From Pseudomonadota bacterium (GTDB lineage: Bacteria; Desulfobacterota; Desulfobacteria; Desulfobacterales; Desulfobacteraceae), in assembly GCA_018812385.1 (NCBI GenBank), contig JAHJDU010000257.1:1-10620 (forward strand): a DNA stretch of 10,620 nucleotides, written 5' to 3'. Of the stretch, positions 7,410 through 10,620 are shown piece by piece (within the stretch, counting starts at the first letter, position 1; each line of letters opens with the position of its first letter). A model generated the notes under the pieces. The model saw only the letters and a list, made by a program, of their open reading frames with translations. It had not been told where the DNA came from and made no database searches. Made by a program: the position numbers and the translations under genes.

Positions 7410-7841
7410 ATGCATACAATACTTAAGAGACAATTTATTATAATAATTTTACCGGCAATGGGCCTTTTTCTGGCCTTTGGCCTGGCAAGACAATTAAATT
7501 TTATTACGTCGGGGCAGTTTGTCATTTCATCTGTTCTGCATTCCGTGCTATTTATTTTATCAGTCATTACTGCCATTGCAGGCCCCCTTTTTATCCGAAC
7601 TCTTTTTGCCCATTCCATGCGTAAGCAAAGAGGGGTTCCAGCCAAAGAATTTTTATCTTTTCAAAGAAAAATTCTTTGGATATCAATGATTACACCGTAT
7701 TTTGCTTTTGTAGCTGTTTTATGTGATTTTCCCAGGTTTTTTGCTGCCGCCATCGTTCTGATGGCCCTGTATGCAGTCTATTATTATTTTCCGTCCCAAA
7801 AGCGAATCAATTTTGACCGGAAAATATTCCGGGTAAAATGA
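7410..7841 (+). CDS. Small four-helix membrane protein of unknown function, cstA-linked
   Basis: A 143-residue hydrophobic protein that I cannot assign to a named family. Four probable membrane helices are seen: about residues 9-27, 36-63, 88-107 and 110-127. A basic loop sits between helices 2 and 3 (HSMRKQRG, 68-75, then R86-K87), and the tail is basic (QKRINFDRKIFRVK). Both positive regions lie on the same side, so the inside rule puts N- and C-termini and the middle loop in the cytoplasm. The ATG at 7410 is the first possible start (in-frame TGA at 7398-7400) and lacks a clear ribosome binding site. The stop overlaps the next start in an ATGA (7838-7841), indicating translational coupling. 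By context it may be an accessory subunit for CstA or a membrane dock for the ATPase two genes on (inference). Confidence 0.75.
   Translation: MHTILKRQFIIIILPAMGLFLAFGLARQLNFITSGQFVISSVLHSVLFILSVITAIAGPLFIRTLFAHSMRKQRGVPAKEFLSFQRKILWISMITPYFAFVAVLCDFPRFFAAAIVLMALYAVYYYFPSQKRINFDRKIFRVK
7817..7832 (+). promoter_or_regulatory. GC-rich hairpin just upstream of a coupled start codon
   Basis: CCGGAA (7817-7822) and TTCCGG (7827-7832) form a six-base stem around a four-base AATA loop, inside the end of the membrane-protein gene and five bases before the ATG at 7838. It would cover the ribosome landing site of the next gene, so that translation of the upstream gene is needed to open it. Confidence 0.4.
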
Positions 7842-8149
7842 TCAGACCAGGAACATATATCCTCGATATCATCGGAAGAATGAAAAACCGTCTTACAGGC
7901 TTCTGGCAGGTGGCTGACGAAGTGGCAAGATATAAGGCCGTTGGGGCCATTGAGGCGGAGCAAGAAGAACTGGAGTATATTTTCGCCCTTCTGGTACAGG
8001 GAACATTCATTGGAATGCCATCTCCACCAGTGCAGATCTGCATGGATCTTCTCCCTTTAATGGAAAAGGATTTGATTTTGCTTCTTGAAAGGGTGGATAC
8101 GGCCAATGAACCATTATCCAGGCTGTTTTCCGTATTTGATATAGGATAA
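7838..8149 (+). CDS. Small helical protein of unknown function, possibly related to cory-CC-star proteins
   Basis: A 103-residue soluble-looking protein with no signal peptide or membrane helix. Predicted helices cover about residues 7-56 and 65-88, split by a Gly-Met-Pro-Ser-Pro-Pro turn (59-64). The pattern of acidic helix, LLV, small-residue and Pro turn, LLPLMEKDL (71-79), then PLS near the end resembles from memory the small cory-CC-star family, which I recall next to ArsA-type ATPases. However, this protein ends in FDIG and lacks the terminal Cys-Cys; C68 is its only cysteine. The relation needs a profile search. The start overlaps the previous stop by four bases, and the ATPase gene begins five bases after its stop, so the three are surely co-translated. 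A role as adaptor or substrate of the ATPase is inference. Confidence 0.75.
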   Translation: MIRPGTYILDIIGRMKNRLTGFWQVADEVARYKAVGAIEAEQEELEYIFALLVQGTFIGMPSPPVQICMDLLPLMEKDLILLLERVDTANEPLSRLFSVFDIG

Positions 8150-8154
8150 AAATC

Positions 8155-9075
8155 ATGACCGAACTTCAAACATTATTTTTCTTAGGCAAGGGTGGAACGG
8201 GAAAATCCACGGCATCTGCACTTTTGTCACTGGTGCTGATGGAAAAAGGTAAAAAAGTGCTTCTGGCCTCTTTTGATGATGCCCACAACCAGTCTGATAT
8301 TTTTGAGACGGATTTTTCCGATAAAGCATGCACAATAGGGCCTTGCCTTGAAGTCCTCCAAATTGACCGGGATAAAGAAATCAAGCAGTATTTAAAGAAA
8401 ACTGCCCAGAATGTTAAAAACAGCTATGCATATCTGACAGCCTTTAACCTGGACAATTATTTTGATATTTTAAAATTTTCTCCGGGCATGGAGGAATATG
8501 CTTTGGTTACAGCTTTCATGAACCTTCAAACCAGGTATAAGGGATATGATTATCTGATCATTGACATGCCGCCAACAGCCCTGTCATTAAGATTTTTTAA
8601 TTTGCCTGCCCTGTCATTGATATGGGTTGATCAGCTTGAAAAACTGCGGATGGAAATTTATAAGCGAAAGGAAATTATTTCCAGAATTAAATTTGCCGGA
8701 AAAGAATTTGAACGGGATAAAGTCCTGTCAAGAATCCGGGAGATCAAATCCGATTATCAGGCACTTAAGGATATTTTTGAAGATCCTCAAAAATCCAATT
8801 TCTTTGCTGTATTCAACCAGGATGTGCTGTCTGTGGCTGAAACCAGACGTATCCTTGACCAGCTCAATTCCTTGAACATTGAGGTAAAGGGACTGATCTG
8901 TAATGACCGGATGCAGGAGGGGCCAAAAGAAAAAAATATTGAAAATGAATTTTCATCCATTCCCATCCAGCACATTCCTTACTCATCATCTTCCTTAATA
9001 GGGATGTCTGCATTAAAATATCATATCTCTTCATACGACCTGACGTTTGATAGGCTTTTTAAAAGCCATTCCTGA
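8155..9075 (+). CDS. ArsA/GET3-family P-loop ATPase
   Basis: A 306-residue cytoplasmic ATPase of the ArsA/GET3/TRC40 branch of the MinD/SIMIBI class. It has the deviant Walker A GKGGTGKST (11-19), with signature K12 and P-loop K17. The switch I motif FDDAHNQSDIF (40-50) is equivalent to DPAHNLSDAF of Get3, with D41 at the catalytic aspartate. Switch II is DMPPTALSLRF (137-147), matching DTAPTGHTLRF. It also has SVAETRR (226-232) and the adenine-loop ICNDR (248-252). The single half-domain should form a homodimer. The Get3 CxxC zinc motif and ArsA metal cysteines are not evident. In place of the family's Gly-His in switch II it has Ala-Leu. AGGA (8143-8146) precedes the ATG by eight bases. As last gene of the cstA cluster it may energise or regulate the transporter, or target a membrane protein; both are inference. 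Confidence 0.88.
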   Translation: MTELQTLFFLGKGGTGKSTASALLSLVLMEKGKKVLLASFDDAHNQSDIFETDFSDKACTIGPCLEVLQIDRDKEIKQYLKKTAQNVKNSYAYLTAFNLDNYFDILKFSPGMEEYALVTAFMNLQTRYKGYDYLIIDMPPTALSLRFFNLPALSLIWVDQLEKLRMEIYKRKEIISRIKFAGKEFERDKVLSRIREIKSDYQALKDIFEDPQKSNFFAVFNQDVLSVAETRRILDQLNSLNIEVKGLICNDRMQEGPKEKNIENEFSSIPIQHIPYSSSSLIGMSALKYHISSYDLTFDRLFKSHS

Positions 9076-9257
9076 TGCCATGCTTTCATAACTTGGTCCT
9101 GTGCAGATTTATCCTTTTTATATTCTAAGCAAATAAGGCATTCCTGGTAATTTTATCATTAATTTGTAGAGCGGTTTATGGTATAGAGACTTAGTAAATT
9201 TTGAATATTGGAATAAATTTGGATAAATACTTTTGCATTTTTTAAGATGGAATAAAA
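9076..9257 (+). promoter_or_regulatory. AT-rich gap with candidate epd promoter
   Basis: This gap separates the cstA cluster from epd. TTGAAT (9201-9206) and TAAATA (9224-9229) are 17 bases apart, a reasonable but imperfect sigma-70 promoter. A weak GGA at 9249-9251 serves as ribosome binding site for the ATG at 9258. No T-tailed terminator hairpin was found for the upstream cluster. Confidence 0.4.
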
Positions 9258-10274
9258 ATGAAAATTAATATTGCAATCAATGGGTATGGAAGAATCGGGC
9301 GGTGTATTACCAGAGCTTTATATGAATCTGAAGAGTTTTATAATAAAATTAATCTTGTTGCCATCAATGAGACAGCTGATGAGAGAACCATTTATCATTT
9401 AACCAAATATGATTCAACCCATGGCAGGTTTCCTCTAAAGGTTGAAAATGATTCTTCAGCCCTGATAATAGGTAAAAACAGGATAAAAATATTTCAGGAA
9501 AAAAATATCGTTAACATTCCCTGGAAAGATCTAAATATTGATATAGTCCTTGATTGCACCGGAGTCTATAAGGACAGGGAATCTGCGGAGTTACATCTTC
9601 TTTCAGGGGCAAAAAAAGTGATTTTTTCACAGCCGGCAGCAGATGAAATAGATGCCACCATTGTATATGGTGTCAATCATCATGTATTAAAAAAAGACCA
9701 TACCATCATCTCCAATGCATCCTGCACAACCAATTGTGTGATCCCGGTCCTTTATGTGCTGGATCAAAACCTGGGGATTGAAAGCGGGACCATTACCACG
9801 ATTCATTCTGCCATGCATGATCAGCCAGTGATTGATGCTTATAATCCTGATCTGAGAAAAACACGTTCAGCCATGCTGTCCATCATTCCGGTGAATACAG
9901 CCCTGGAAAAGGGAATTTCAAAAATATTGCCATCCATGGAAGGAAAATTTGAAACACTTGCCATCAGGGTTCCCACCACCAATGTCTCCATCATGGATAT
10001 AGTTATTCTGGTAAAGTCTGATACTGATATCAAAGCTGTTAACAATATGTTAACAAAAGCATCTGAACAGGGATTGAAAGATATCCTGGGCGTGACAGAC
10101 GAACACTTGGTGTCCTGTGATTTTAATCATGATCCCCGATCGTCAATCATTGATCTTCACCAGACCCGGGTCAGCAGAAAACGCCTGGTTAAAATCCAGG
10201 CCTGGTTTGATAATGAATGGGGATACTCAAATCGGATGCTGGATACTACTATCGCTGCATTTCAAGCAAAATAG
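9258..10274 (+). CDS. epd: Erythrose-4-phosphate dehydrogenase-type (Epd) GAPDH-family dehydrogenase
   Basis: A 338-residue cytoplasmic NAD-dependent dehydrogenase of normal family length. The Rossmann motif INGYGRIGR is at residues 7-15. The catalytic cysteine is C156 in SNASCTTNC, with H183 in TIHSAMHDQ as its base. Several segments follow Epd rather than glycolytic GAPDH: INETADERTIYHLTKYDSTH, LDCTGVY, AMHDQPVIDAYNPDLRKTR, SIIPVNT, DFNHDPRSSIIDLHQTRVS and WFDNEWGYSNRMLDTT. Epd oxidises D-erythrose 4-phosphate to 4-phosphoerythronate, the first step of the DXP-dependent pyridoxal phosphate route. A glycolytic or gluconeogenic GAPDH role cannot be excluded, since no other pdx gene and no pgk or fba gene lies beside it. 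It appears to be a single-gene unit and converges on the minus-strand gene 22 bases downstream. Confidence 0.88.
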   Translation: MKINIAINGYGRIGRCITRALYESEEFYNKINLVAINETADERTIYHLTKYDSTHGRFPLKVENDSSALIIGKNRIKIFQEKNIVNIPWKDLNIDIVLDCTGVYKDRESAELHLLSGAKKVIFSQPAADEIDATIVYGVNHHVLKKDHTIISNASCTTNCVIPVLYVLDQNLGIESGTITTIHSAMHDQPVIDAYNPDLRKTRSAMLSIIPVNTALEKGISKILPSMEGKFETLAIRVPTTNVSIMDIVILVKSDTDIKAVNNMLTKASEQGLKDILGVTDEHLVSCDFNHDPRSSIIDLHQTRVSRKRLVKIQAWFDNEWGYSNRMLDTTIAAFQAK

Positions 10275-10296
10275 TCTGGCAGGCACTATAAGTTGT

Positions 10297-10620
10297 CTAT
10301 GAACCCAGTTCAATAAGTTTTTTGGTGATCTCTTTTAACTCTTCCGGGATCTTGGTTATATCATCAAATGGGCGTATGCCGTCCCTGTCAGAACGTGCAA
10401 TTTCATCCATTTCCGGAATAAATCCCAGGATTTCATAACCCGGCATACTGTCCTGGATCAGATGTTTGTCTTCATCAGACCTGACTCTGTTTCCCAATAC
10501 TACAATATTTTTAATCCCGATATCCTGCCCCAGTTTTCTTATTTTATCTGCTGCAACGCGGCTTCTTTTCCCAGGGTTTACAACCACAATAAGGGCATCC
10601 ACAGACCCTGAAGTTGCGCG
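10297..10620 (-). CDS. CooC/MinD-type maturation ATPase, C-terminal part (runs off the right edge)
   Basis: Read on the minus strand, the frame is open from the right edge and ends with TAG at 10297-10299, giving the last 107 residues. The segment RATSGSVDALIVVVNPGKRS, followed by A-DKI-RKLGQDIGIKNIVVLGNRVR, PGYEILGFIPEMDEIARSDRDG and PFD, is the typical C-terminal half of CooC-like ATPases. These insert nickel or help mature carbon monoxide dehydrogenase, and related proteins occur near other metalloenzymes. The GTG at 10600-10602 is an internal valine codon, not the start: coding similarity continues upstream to the edge. The Walker A motif and N-terminus lie outside the window, so the exact member and its target enzyme cannot be told. 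Confidence 0.83.
   Translation of the reverse strand, partial: RATSGSVDALIVVVNPGKRSRVAADKIRKLGQDIGIKNIVVLGNRVRSDEDKHLIQDSMPGYEILGFIPEMDEIARSDRDGIRPFDDITKIPEELKEITKKLIELGS

Noticed and set aside
9053..9067. GGCTTTTTAAAAGCC at the end of the ATPase gene as a terminator
   Set aside because: The loop would be too small unless inner pairs open, it lies inside the coding region, and no T-run follows.
10597..10602. GTG as start of the minus-strand gene at the right edge
   Set aside because: The codon encodes the valine of the conserved VDALIVVV segment, and the open frame with family-like residues continues to the window edge, so this is a partial gene.

Overview
The window (about 40% GC by eye) looks like a chromosomal segment of a strictly anaerobic, low-GC deltaproteobacterium, most likely a sulfate reducer of the Desulfobacterales (Desulfobacter/Desulfobacula-like). 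This is inference. It rests on the combination of a DUF3524 glycosyltransferase, paired acetyl-CoA and propionyl-CoA synthetases, a short-form CstA transporter and a CooC-type ATPase. No rRNA, tRNA, CRISPR array or intact mobile element was seen. No gene-free stretch exceeds 300 bases; the longest are 1-238 and 5401-5636.

Layout: (1) 1-238 has no intact gene. A minus-strand frame there looks like eroded or partial coding sequence. (2) 239-1321 is a DUF3524/GT4 glycosyltransferase of the tRNA-queuosine mannosyltransferase (QTMAN/GTDC1) family. (3) 1434-5400 is a two-gene operon of acetyl-CoA synthetase (acs) and propionyl-CoA synthetase (prpE), feeding short fatty acids into central metabolism. 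(4) 5637-9075 is a four-gene plus-strand cluster: the CstA transporter, a four-helix membrane protein, a small helical protein and an ArsA/GET3-type ATPase. The last three are packed with a 4-base overlap and a 5-base gap. (5) 9258-10274 is an erythrose-4-phosphate dehydrogenase (epd)-type member of the GAPDH family. (6) 10297-10620, minus strand, is the C-terminal part of a CooC/MinD-type ATPase that continues past the right edge.

The most interesting part is the cstA cluster. In E. coli, cstA and btsT are followed by a tiny DUF466 protein (YbdD/YjiX). Here that place is taken by a small membrane protein, a small soluble helical protein and an ArsA/GET3-like ATPase, which suggests an ATPase-assisted or ATPase-controlled CstA transport system. 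The junctions carry RNA structure: a long hairpin between cstA and the membrane-protein gene, and a GC-rich hairpin just before the start codon of the helical-protein gene. The leader before cstA holds a 17-base tandem repeat and a separate stem-loop. Placed directly after acs-prpE, the cluster may belong to uptake and activation of small carboxylates (inference).
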